The position numbers and the translations under genes were made by a program. From Gracilaria gracilis (taxonomy: Eukaryota > Rhodophyta > Florideophyceae > Gracilariales > Gracilariaceae), in assembly GCA_030374805.1 (NCBI GenBank), contig JARGSG010000113.1, positions 1 through 64,000 of the forward strand: a DNA stretch of 64,000 nucleotides. Reading direction: 5' to 3'. This document shows, piece by piece, positions 54,611 to 64,000 of the stretch; position 1 is the first letter of the stretch; each line of letters starts with the position of its first letter. The notes below the pieces were generated by a model, which saw nothing but the letters and a program-made list of their open reading frames with translations, did no database searches and had not been told where the DNA came from.

Positions 54611-55389
54611 ACCTATTTTCGTATAATCACCCCTGTATTGGGTTTGCTTCATTCTTTCTCTCTTTCTTCCGCTCTGGTGGTTCTATTTCCCCATTTTTGG
54701 GTTTGCCTTTTTTCCCTGTTCTCAGTGGCCCGTTTCCGACACCTTGTCGTTGCCGTGCTACTCTCTTTCGAGGACTCATCCCGTGACCGTGTGAACACGT
54801 GGATCTCTACCGACTACGGCGTGGTATCAACGCTCCGACGCTTGTCGTGACGGTTTGACCTCGGATTTACACCCAGCTTAGCTGTTTCATTCCCGGAGTG
54901 CTCTTTTTGCTGTGCTACCCTGTGAAGCGCAGGATTCCAAACCTCTTCACTACCCTGCGCTTTTACTGCCAAAGGCGTTGCTAAATCGACTAGGTTTTGT
55001 CGGAAGATTCACTCATGAATTCACTCGTTTTGAGGTAAGTCCTTCATCTTTGTCTCCACTTGGAAGCCTTCTAAAGGCACCCGCTCATTGGCTGTTGATT
55101 GAACCCGTTGTACGGTTGTTTTAGTCATGACGTTTTCAGATCATCTGAAGACAGGCAGTCAGACTGGAAGACCGGACCCGCCACTCCCATCGCGGATGCC
55201 CACCCTTCATGTTCTCGTACCGAAGGGATGCCGGCTACTGAAGCTGTGCGGAGGACCACCCGACTTCCTCCCACGCCGTTAATATTCCCTCATCGAGGTG
55301 ATGGACCGGCTCCTGCCGTTGCTGGTGCCGCTCTTCCTACTGGCGGAACGGTCCCCACTGGCCCTGCCAGATAAGAGCCACCTTCGAGG

Positions 55390-57245
55390 TTGATTACTAA
55401 CGATATTTCCAGTTTAACTGTGGAAGAGCAGCTCCATTCTGTGCGGGCTGCCCACGCTACCGTTGATAAGGAGTTGTCGCTACTTCGAAAGAACATGGAT
55501 GAAAATGCTTTGCAGGACTTTTTCGAGGATCTCCGTGTATTGCGTGGTGATGTCAACTCCCTTCTGGAAGCTTTCGAAGGACCCACTAATTTCGTGGAGA
55601 AAGTGGCTGAGAAGTTTACTCGCCTCCGCGCCCGTTTGAAAACGGTGGAACAATCTATGTTGGTTGAAGCCAATCACACGGCTAAGCCAGTTGCTTTTTC
55701 ACACCGTGACAAGAAGGTCAGTGAATACGAAGCACGCAAGGGGCGGAAGAACTACGACTCTGATTCTTCAGCATCTTCTCTTTCTTCACGTCGGTCAACC
55801 GCGTCCGACTCGTTCAACTCGTCGGTAGAAGAAGCTTCTCGTGAGCGTTCGTCACGTTCAAAGCGATCACCAGCCACCCAAGGTGTGATACGCGCCCGCT
55901 CGAAGGGAAGAAATCACTCTGAATTAAAAGAGTTGAAACCTACCAATCTACTCCATAAAAAGCTGTGGTAATACCGATATCACAGGTTGGAGCACTCTTC
56001 AATGAAAAGAACTCCCTGAGGGACGGGAAAGGTCAAAGACTGTGTCAAACGGATGCAGCTTTCGCTCCGTAATCTACTGTTTACAGGTGATGATCTCCTC
56101 TTGGTGTTAGATTTCCTATCACGCTTTGTAGCGGAAGCTGACATACTTGGGATGAATGAAGGACAGGCGTTTGTCGCTCTGCCCTATTTTTCACGCAGAC
56201 TCGCGAAAGATCAGTACAAATTTATAAGAGGTTCATCGCGCGCCTCTGGAGGAAGGGTTACCTGCTGAACTGACGCAGTTCAGTACCTACTGAGGTCCTT
56301 TGCCACTGGAACCGCTATCCAGTCGGCAATTATCGCTCTGAGAGACACCAAACAACGCCCCGGTGAAACGGAAACCGATTACTTGGTGCCCCTGAACAAG
56401 GCCTTCCACCGTTGTGGCAATGTTTATTCCACTCAAGAGCGTTGTACCATGTTCATTGATGGACTAGACCGGGCTATACGGACCGTATGAACCCGTCACG
56501 GTGAAGAGAAACATAAGATCACATACTTGGAACTGGTGCAGTATGCACGCACCGAAGGCAGTGCGCTACGCGCATGAGTCCTAGGTAGCCGGTTGAAGTC
56601 CGCTAAAGCGTTGATGTTGGAACCCGGAAATCTGCCTGCGTCAATGCTGGCTGACAAACTCTCCTATAAGGAACATGGTCAGGTGCACTTTGTCCGTAGC
56701 GATGTGCTTTCAATCGCGACAACGGAGCTTCCCTCAACTACGGATGCCTTGTTTCAGACGGCCCCGGACGATACACTGCTGTATGCAGCTTCGAACCGAG
56801 TTCTACCGCTTCGACTATCATATGAGAACGGTGGAACCCGGGCCTCACGGCCTGGCTGGCAAGATTCCGGCTGAGCGATGCGATTATCAAATACTCGGAA
56901 CGTTAGTGCCATCGTCGTATTTGTCACCTCTGCCTTACGCGAGGTCATACGTCACCACAGTGCGTTGTAACTATGCGTGAATGGTCACAATTCATTATCA
57001 ACTACGAATCCCTCTCACCTGAGGAGAAGGCTTCCGTTCCGATGGCATCGTACATCCGCGCGAAGATGGATATTCCACGCACAATTGCTGCTCCAATTGC
57101 CGAGAACATGCCGACCTCTCACCCCCGTACCTCTCTTGAGGGAAATTCAACCGCTGCTGCAGACCTTTCTGCCACTAGTGTCAAGGCATTAATGGTTCAG
57201 AACACTGAGCACACGCTTCAGGTGGAATCTGCTCAGCAAAACTAA
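55390..57245 (+). pseudogene. Chromovirus gag region
   Basis: An N-terminal helical part (LTVEEQLHSVRAAHATVD) and a Ser-rich charged stretch are followed by a capsid-like segment (LRNLLFTGDDLLLVLDFLSR, EGQAFVALPYFSRRL) related to family A and B gag. The C-terminal part up to 57245 is polar and Ala/Thr-rich. Several frames are used. Confidence 0.75.
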
Positions 57246-57497
57246 CTGTGTGAGTCTAATCTCTTGGGCAGGCGCCCTCAGAGTTGAGGCTAAAGGCGCC
57301 CGAGGCGTCTCTGCCTCTCTCTCCAGGTCCGAACCCTCTCGAGGAAACAGGCCGTCGAAGACGTGAACTCAGAGCACCTTGATGTTCTTCTTCGACCTTA
57401 GATACTGGTAAGAAATAACCGGTTCCAGGATAGAGTTATGGTGAGGGCCAAGCGCAATTAAAGGGTCTATGCCGACCTTGGCCTTTCACCGCAATTT

Positions 57498-58155
57498 ATG
57501 GTGCGATATCTCACTGTCAAAGAAAAAGGCGCACGTCCGAACTTCATCTTTGAGACAGCTTTGCCACCCGCCTTGTGGTCACAAATTCGCCGGGACGACA
57601 TTCTTGACGTCGCTGACGCGAATAACAACCCGTTCTCAACGGTTTGTTACATCGAGTTGGTAATCAATTTAGATTCATGCGTGGTGAAACTCCACTTTGT
57701 CATTTGTCGGCCTCTGGCCGCCCCAGTCATTCTTGGTTGTGACTTCTGCGACAGCTTCGTTGATGCCAGTAGGCCCCGCCAGAGGCGCACTGAGATGGAA
57801 GATGGTACGTCCCTGCCGGTTGTTCGTCATTCCTTGAGGCATGCCCCCAAGAAGAATGTACCTCTACCTGCGGCGCAGGAAGCACCACCGAGTTCTCGGG
57901 AATCTACGAAGCTTCGTATCCCCTCCGCGACACGCATCCCTTCAGAGTCTCAAGTCTGGGTACAGGTGAATTCCTGTCAACATGTTTTACGAATCGTCTA
58001 ACCATTGCCGTTGTTGTATGAAAAATACACTCTCGCCATTTCTAATGGAGTCGTCCCAGTGGAACCGGATAATCCGTTTTACGTGTTGATAGCCAACCTT
58101 GGCAAAACAGCCCAGTATCTGGTGAAGAACCAAGTGATTGGCTCGGTTATCCCTA
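57498..58155 (+). pseudogene. Chromovirus protease region
   Basis: Contains VKLHFVICRPL and APVILGCDFCDSF, the second conserved half of the gypsy retropepsin, followed by the linker that leads to RT. The MITE follows immediately. Confidence 0.65.
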
Positions 58156-58580
58156 GGAAAAAACTTTTTATAAATGGCGCACTACGTTTTGCAAAAAGTA
58201 ACAAGTGGCGTAGAAAACTTTTGTTTTTATTGAAGAGATGGCGTATAAATTCCATGCTTTACGCCATTTCACCGCCATTTATAGCATGATCTAGAAAAAT
58301 ATTTCCGCCATTTTTGACACTTTTCATAAATGGCGTGCAAACAATGAATAAGTTTTCAGCATTCGTATTCGAGGTATTAAGTTTTGTTCTATATTTGTAC
58401 GCCATTTATAGAAAGTGTCAAAAATGGCGTAAATCTCTGTCTAGATCATGCTATAAATGGCGGCGAAATGGCGTAAAGCATGGAATTTATACGCCATCTC
58501 TTCAATAAAAACAAAAGTTTTCTACGCCATTTGTTACTTTTTGCAAAACGTAGTGCGCCATTTATAAAAAGTTTTTTTCC
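58156..58580. mobile_element. Foldback (palindromic) MITE, 425 bp
   Basis: Almost the whole element is one inverted repeat: 58156-58295 pairs with 58440-58580, and an inner pair near 58304-58335 and 58408-58439 extends the stem, leaving a loop of roughly 70 bp. The motif CGCCATTTATA recurs many times. The ends are GGAAAAAA...TTTTTTCC. It is flanked by TA (58154-58155 and 58581-58582) within a CCTAGG palindrome, so a TA duplication as in Tc1/mariner elements is likely, though a 6 bp CCTAGG duplication cannot be excluded. It has no gene and must have been moved by a transposase encoded elsewhere. Confidence 0.9.
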
Positions 58581-58582
58581 TA

Positions 58583-60290
58583 GGGTATGCCGTATCCAAC
58601 TTCGTTGGTACCTACAAAGATGACTGCAGCCGATGTGCTCAGAATCGTTCACTCTAAGGAGGGGAAGGAATCTGTATCTCAATCGCCTCCAACGCCGAGT
58701 CTTTCAGGCCAGTCAACTGTTATGACAGAGAAGACACGCGTCCCGAACAGTTACGACCAATTAGACCCAGTGAAGGAATTCGAAGAACTCGGCCTCGGAC
58801 GACTGTTCCGGACACACCGCAAAAGACTGCGTGATATGCTTCGTGAATTCACCACAATGTGGAATGGTTCTCTCGGAGAGATAAACACCACGGAACACCG
58901 GATTGATCTCCTTCCGAACTCTCCACAAGTAGCCGAACATCCGTACAGGACAGGGCCCAAGGCCAGAGAAAGGAATAGCAATTTCAGGCGGAAAAGATGC
59001 TCCGTGCAGGAGTTATAGAACCGAATCATTTGCCGTGGGCCTCGACAGTGGTACTGGCTCCGAAACGGGATGGTTCCTGGCGCTTTTGCACCGACTATAG
59101 TCGTCTAAACGCTGTTACCGTTAAGGAGGTGTACCCTATTCCACGTATGAATGAATACATCAATTCTCTCGGAAATGCCACCGTATTAATTGCATTGGAT
59201 GCAAATTGGGGATACTGGCAGGTGCCAGTGAGGAAGCATGAACAGGAAAAGACAGAGTTTGTCTGTCATTTTGGCCTCTCCCGTTTCAAATGGATGCCCT
59301 TCGGTTTAACCAATGCTTCCGCCACTTTTCAGCTTGCTATTGATATCCAACTGGCCCGCTTCAAGTGGCGTACTTGTCTCGTATACCTTGATGAAATCAT
59401 CGTATTCTCAGATAATCTGGATGACCACCTCACACATTTGAGAGATATAATGGCCACGTTACGGGATGCCGGAGTGACATTCAAGCTGAGAAAATGTGAA
59501 TTCTTCAAGGATACTGTCAAGTATCTGGGTCACATAATTTATCCAGGACGTGTCATGATCAAGGAAGCTCGTGTGGAGTTGCTGAGACAGGCCCCGGAAC
59601 CGACTACCCAGACTGAGCTGAGATCCTTTCTATGATTGGTCAATGCCTATAGCCGGTTTATTCTCAACTTTGCGGACATCGCGGAACATCTTAACGCGAT
59701 TCTGCTGAAGGGTCAACCGCCGAAGCTGGAACCATTTACGTCTACTCAGACGGAAGCCTTTAACTCTCTCAAAGAAGCTGTAACCACGGCACCAGTGTTC
59801 TCACTACCAAAACCGGGACTTTCATATACCGTGGACACTGATTCTAATGACTACCAGGTAGGCAGTGAATTGTTTCAAACCACTCCAGACGGGGAACACA
59901 AGCCAATTGGATACTGGTCTCGTTCGTTGAACGAGCATAAGAAGAATTACTCCCGTCTCGGAGAAGGAATGTCTTGCAATAATGTGAGCACTATGAACAC
60001 TACGCCCCTACCTCATGGGTGCTCATTTTACCTTTTACACGCATCAATCATCACCGAAATGGCTACTCTCCATCTCGGAGCCTTCTGGCCGCTTAATGCG
60101 TTGGAGACTACGTCTTGCAGAGTTCGACTTCGACGTCGCCTACAAGAACGGCGCCAACAATACACAAGCCGACGCCCTTTCTCGCCTACTCGCAACAGGG
60201 GAAGCGTCAGCCGTCGATGACGAAGAAATACCCTGCTTCGCAGTTGATGACTACACAGTGGGTGAACTGGATAATATGGAAGAGGATTGA
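58583..60290 (+). pseudogene. Chromovirus reverse transcriptase and RNase H
   Basis: RT motifs are visible: NSSPQVAEHPYRTGP-like entry, WRFCTDYSRLN, MPFGLTNASATFQ and YLDEIIVFS (a changed YxDD box). The connection (TELRSFL) and RNase H (TVDTDSNDYQVGSEL, GYWSRSLNEHKKNYS, NTQADALSRLL) follow. The similarity to family A is clear. Broken. Confidence 0.85.
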
Positions 60291-60473
60291 CCAGATGCAC
60301 TGGATTTTGACCAGGAACTGGATGGGCTACTCGATGTTAGCGAAAGTGCGAACCTTTTATCAGGGAACTTCGTACCCGTCACAACGGAGGAGATGGATAG
60401 GGAAAAATTCAGAGATTCCTACTGCACGAAGATTCGGGCATAACTCAATGGAGGAGCGGACCTCCCCTTTCGG

Positions 60474-61262
60474 GTGAATGATATTAGATATCTCGATGGC
60501 ACGATAACCGGGAACCCACAAGTGGTGATGCCACACGCACTAAAATCTCCGGTGTTACACTTATCAAACTATGTCAAACTTAGTGGCCACGTCGGAGAAC
60601 GGAAACCATACCTTACATTGCGAAGGAAATTCTGCTGGCCAGCAATGGCTGTGGATTGTTACGAAACTGTGCGATTTTGCCCCGAGTGTGCTCGGAATCG
60701 CGTCAAGTTCCGCCGCCATGCGACTAAGTTGAAGCTCTTCCCCGCAAGGGCGCCCCTGGAATCCGTAGCCATCGATATTTTGGGACCCTTTGTCGCTACT
60801 AAGGGGCGTAACAAATTTCTACTCGTGATCACGGATCTTTTTTCGAAGCTCATTTGTACCATACCACTACGGAGAATCACGTCGTTGACGGCTGCGCAAG
60901 CATTCGTCACCCATTGGGCAATTGTCTACGGTCCCCCGGTGAATCTACTCTCCGACAACGGGAAACAGTTCGCCTCCCGGTTTTTCGGGGATGTATGCAG
61001 AATTCTGGATGTCAAGAATCTCTTCACGACAACCTACCACCTCCAGTGTAATGGGCAGGCTGAACGGTTTAACCGGACGCTGTTAGCAGCACTTGGTTCA
61101 TACGTAGCCGATCACCCCATCACGTGGGACCTGTTCACCGATGCGCTGACATTCGCATACAACACTCAGGTACACCGGACTGCGGGATTGACTCCATTTG
61201 AATTGGTTTTGTCTCGCACCCCACCGCCCGTGGCGCTCGAAGCTTATCCAACGCAGGATTAA
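60474..61262 (+). pseudogene. Chromovirus integrase region
   Basis: One long open stretch shows the zinc finger (HLSNYVKLSGHVGERKPYL, CPECARNR) and the catalytic core (ESVAIDILGPF, LLSDNGKQFASRFF, YHLQCNGQAERFNRTL). This part is the best preserved of the element. Confidence 0.88.
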
Positions 61263-62727
61263 TTTCCTTCGACGAAGGGATACAGGGAAACCTGGAATAC
61301 ATGGCTTATCAAGCTGGTTTTTGGCGCACAATGGTCAATGGCTTGGTCACAAGCCGCATATAAGCGTGATTTCGATGAGCGAGACTTTCGAAGACCGCCC
61401 AACCTTAAGGAAGGGGACAATTTGTTCATCCGTAAGGAGTATTAGAACCCAGGAAAGGAGAAACGCCGTAAACTCTCACCCGTCGCAGACGGTCCCATCA
61501 AGACAATTGCTGTGGAATCCGACACTCCCGTAGTTGAGATGGGACAGCAACATGAACGCACCTCCCACGATCGCGTAGTTTTTGCACCCCCGCCTGCGGG
61601 AAACGACCAATTAAGTGAATATTTTACGGCAAAAGCGGATACAATCACTACGGACACATCGGACCCACTGCCCATCGACCACCCTTGGGAGTTACCACAC
61701 CCTATTAGGGGACTCTCTGATCTGCCGATGTTATCGGACTCTACGCGCCCTTGTGCTTCTTTTTTTGAAGCCCTGCCCCTGGTGTAGTTACTTGCCGCCT
61801 TGGTGCGCGACACCCACTCCCCATGACGCTCCATCTAAGGAGGGGGAGGGACTTGTTAATCGTCATGCTTCCGCGTTGCAGCGTAATGAACAACGTGTCG
61901 CATGGAAGAGAGACACCGCTAATGCGAAAGCAAAGCCCTCTCGGGAGCCCGGCGTCTCGTCAAGGTCGCCGCCCATCAACGCAGAAGCGAAATCGTCACT
62001 AGACGATACCACTGCGCGGGACAGTACCGAGGGGACTCAGTCGTTACCGTCGAAACCGTAGTCTACTCCGCATAGCGCGCCTGGAGTGACTACGCCGCAC
62101 ATCGAAGTGGAAACACCGCCTAGGGTGCCGTTGACCTCGCACGTTTAAGACGGAGAAGCAGCGTCAAAGACTAAGTCGCCCAACATGCCTGAGGCGGGCC
62201 ATACCGTGAACAAGTCGCTAAGTGCCCAGCAGGGAAGTGCCAACCGTAGCACATGGGTTACATCTGTACCACGTGTCAGCTCAGCGAGCGAGCAACGTCG
62301 AGAAACCGAGCGAATACCTCTCGCGCACACGGGGGCAGAACACGTCACGGCGCAGACCAATGACGGCCACCCGTTGACAACGTCACGTGCCACCACGGCG
62401 AGGTCGGTTCCATCATGGGTACCGTTGACGCGAGCGCCTTCGACGACACACTTGACTCCTTCAAAACGGTCGCGGTACGCTACCTGGGACTTCTGCGGGA
62501 GAAGGAACTGTACAGAACCAAGGAAACGAGAACACCGACACGGCAAGATGCGTGACAATCGACCCAAGTATGGGACCCCGCCGCGAAGGCCCAGTGCCAC
62601 CAACCTTGTTGGACACAACTCGGTCTTACCAGGGCGTCGACTCAGCGCCAACCACGATGATGCCGCCGGAGAGCTCTACGAAGAAGGATGTCGTAATCAC
62701 ACGGCAAGCCCGGAAAGCTTCCGACAG

Positions 62728-62880
62728 GAGTTCGTAGTCGACCACATCGTGCAACAATCATTACACCCGTTGAGATACATACAGTATCTCGTACGTTGGT
62801 ACGGCTATGGGCCCGAGGCTGACTCGGATGAGCCCATTGAGCATCTAACACGATCGAAAGTGGTGCAGTACCATCGACGT
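62728..62880 (+). pseudogene. Chromodomain at the end of the chromovirus
   Basis: FVVDHIVQQS, IQYLVRWYGYGPEADSDEP and IEHL form a chromodomain, with the usual WEP changed to DEP. In chromoviruses this domain binds modified histones and steers integration to heterochromatin. Confidence 0.8.
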
Positions 62881-62930
62881 ACTCTCAAGGGTCTCCCGGT
62901 AACAATTGTCAATGCCCAAGTGGGATAACA

Positions 62931-64000
62931 CGCCCCGAAGGGGAAGAATCTAGCTGAGCTAGAGGTGGTGGATGAAGATGAAGTTGGATTGGTTTTTGTG
63001 TTCGGAGTCAGACTGGTGTCGTCTTCGGTCGCCCACGTCTGTTTTTTCGGATTATTTATCTTGAGGGGTTCCAGCCCAACGCGCTGGTTCACTGCTACCA
63101 TCACGACCGTGTGCACATGGGTTTTCTCTTCAGAAGGGTGTGCTGTTTTCATGCGCATCACGTTGATTTGCCTGTTGTAAAACCGTTTGTCTTGTACACG
63201 CCCCTGGCGGAAATGTTCAGTTGCTGATGCTCAACCATGTTCGTCACCCCTACCGCATAGTACTTTGGTGTTTAAAAGCTCTTGCGGTCTTCACAGTAGC
63301 CGCATTATGCGTTGGCATTGACCCAGTCGTTTCTGGTAATGGTTTTCGATTCTCGATCTCGGGTATCTTGCTGTTACAGTATCCTCTGGAGGCCTTCTGC
63401 GAAATTCCCGTAACTTGGTGGTTGTGCATTCATTTCCTTAACACGCCCGCACCAGTCTATTTTTGACCTCGATAATCTCTTTGGTGAAGACAGAACTCAA
63501 TTATCTCTAAGAACTTCGGGGTTATGGTACCCTATCAGTTCGGGATTCTCTTTTTACACAACATTTCGGTGAACTGAAATGGATCACGCTTTCCCACTCA
63601 GTGGTGTTCAATCCCAACAATCGTGGTATTCAATGAAAGCTCTGCATTCCAGGAGTTCGAAACTGTATCAGGTTTCTTCACAGCTGTGCTGGTCCAAACG
63701 TTATTCGACTTTGAAAAATTGGTACTGTAAGACACCCTGATTTTGTGCTGCAGAGTGGAGGGAACTGCTTCAAGCGTTGAAAAGTAGATCTCAAAACGAG
63801 CTGCCCACCTTTTTAGAGCTTTCTACTGCGTATCCGCGTGATTGAAATGGTTCGTCTACTTGGCTGTGTGTCGCAACACCTCATATCGAGGGAGACTCAA
63901 CGAAATATGAGAAGCACCTTTGTGGAGCGTCCTAGACTCGAATCAGTTATGACACGCTGTGGTTCATTCACCTGAAAACAGGAACTGGAACGCGAGAGCA
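62931..64000. other. Possible 3' LTR and flank, not resolved
   Basis: A purine run (AAGGGGAAGAA, 62939-62950) after the coding end could be the polypurine tract, so LTR sequence may follow. I could align only fragments with 54.6-55.1 kb (for example around GACCGTGTG at 63106 and 54784). Frames such as 63221-63466 show no recognised protein. Confidence 0.4.

Larger units (their letters stand above)
54620..62930 (+). mobile_element. Chromovirus-type Ty3/gypsy element, heavily decayed
   Basis: Plus-strand order is a probable 5' LTR region (about 54.6-55.1 kb, limits uncertain), gag (55390-57245), protease (57498 on), RT (58583-59635), RNase H (59636-60290), integrase (60474-61262) and a C-terminal chromodomain near 62728-62880. 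The chromodomain places it among chromoviruses. The coding has more than ten breaks, so this is an old copy. A 425 bp foldback MITE has inserted in the protease-RT region. A 3' LTR may start after 62940 but could not be matched to the 5' region with confidence. Confidence 0.88.

Noticed and set aside
55085-55110. Primer binding site of the chromovirus beginning TGGCTGTTGATTG
   Set aside because: The LTR limit cannot be fixed and the match to a tRNA 3' end fails beyond a few bases.
58446-58682. Minus-strand frame identical in protein to part of a plus-strand frame at 58005-58289
   Set aside because: This is a consequence of the MITE palindrome, not of a duplicated gene.
63221-63466. Small hydrophobic frame after the chromovirus
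   Set aside because: No homology recognised and it lies in the probable LTR region, so coding is not supported.

Overview
This 64 kb window is eukaryotic nuclear DNA, almost wholly built from mobile elements of several ages inserted into and beside one another. No intact, confidently named host gene is visible. There are no bacterial operons, ribosome binding sites, CRISPR arrays, tRNA or rRNA genes that I could recognise. Intron-poor coding remnants, many Ty3/gypsy elements, hAT-, pogo- and Plavaka-like transposases and a remnant of a plastid-type NAD(P)-binding oxidoreductase together suggest a repeat-rich photosynthetic eukaryote. A red macroalga is my best guess; this is inference, not proof.

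Layout. 1-6850: minus-strand Ty3/gypsy element running off the left edge, with its 5' LTR at 5948-6850; it carries an extraordinary excess of the octamer CCGNNCGG. 6851-11660: mostly unassigned DNA with two unrecognised open frames, becoming very GC-rich after about 10.8 kb. 11661-20097: a nearly whole minus-strand Ty3/gypsy element with ~1.15 kb LTRs and a perfect CTCGT target duplication, inserted into that GC-rich DNA, which resumes at 20098 and holds a possible PH-domain fragment. 20.7-23.6 kb: the 5' half (LTR plus gag) of a third gypsy element that landed in a pogo-like transposase gene (23.6-24.6 kb). 24.9-25.6 kb: hAT transposase fragment. 26663-28023: solo LTR of the third family (AGAAT duplication), itself split by another solo LTR (27074-27925). 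28-34 kb: decayed Plavaka/CACTA-like transposase with a divergent Ser/Pro-rich frame. 37109-38345: solo LTR of the first family (AATGT duplication), followed by more divergent LTR-like DNA.

39.7-53.1 kb is the most unusual part. Two inverted copies of an unclassified element with a coiled-coil frame (39748-~41400 and 45087-47278) surround a broken plastid-type oxidoreductase gene. The second copy sits inside a long minus-strand gene ending in a 2OG-Fe(II)-oxygenase-like domain. Across a 1.5 kb divergent intergenic region with three copies of a ~78 bp palindrome lies a plus-strand gene with a bacterial-type amino-DNA-methyltransferase domain followed by a SET-like domain. A DNA methyltransferase, a SET-like protein and an oxygenase side by side in transposon-rich DNA look like a chromatin-modifying cassette that I cannot match to a described element.

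54.6-63 kb: a heavily decayed plus-strand chromovirus-type Ty3/gypsy element with a C-terminal chromodomain, carrying a 425 bp, almost fully palindromic foldback MITE (58156-58580). 63-64 kb may contain its 3' LTR, but I could not delimit it.
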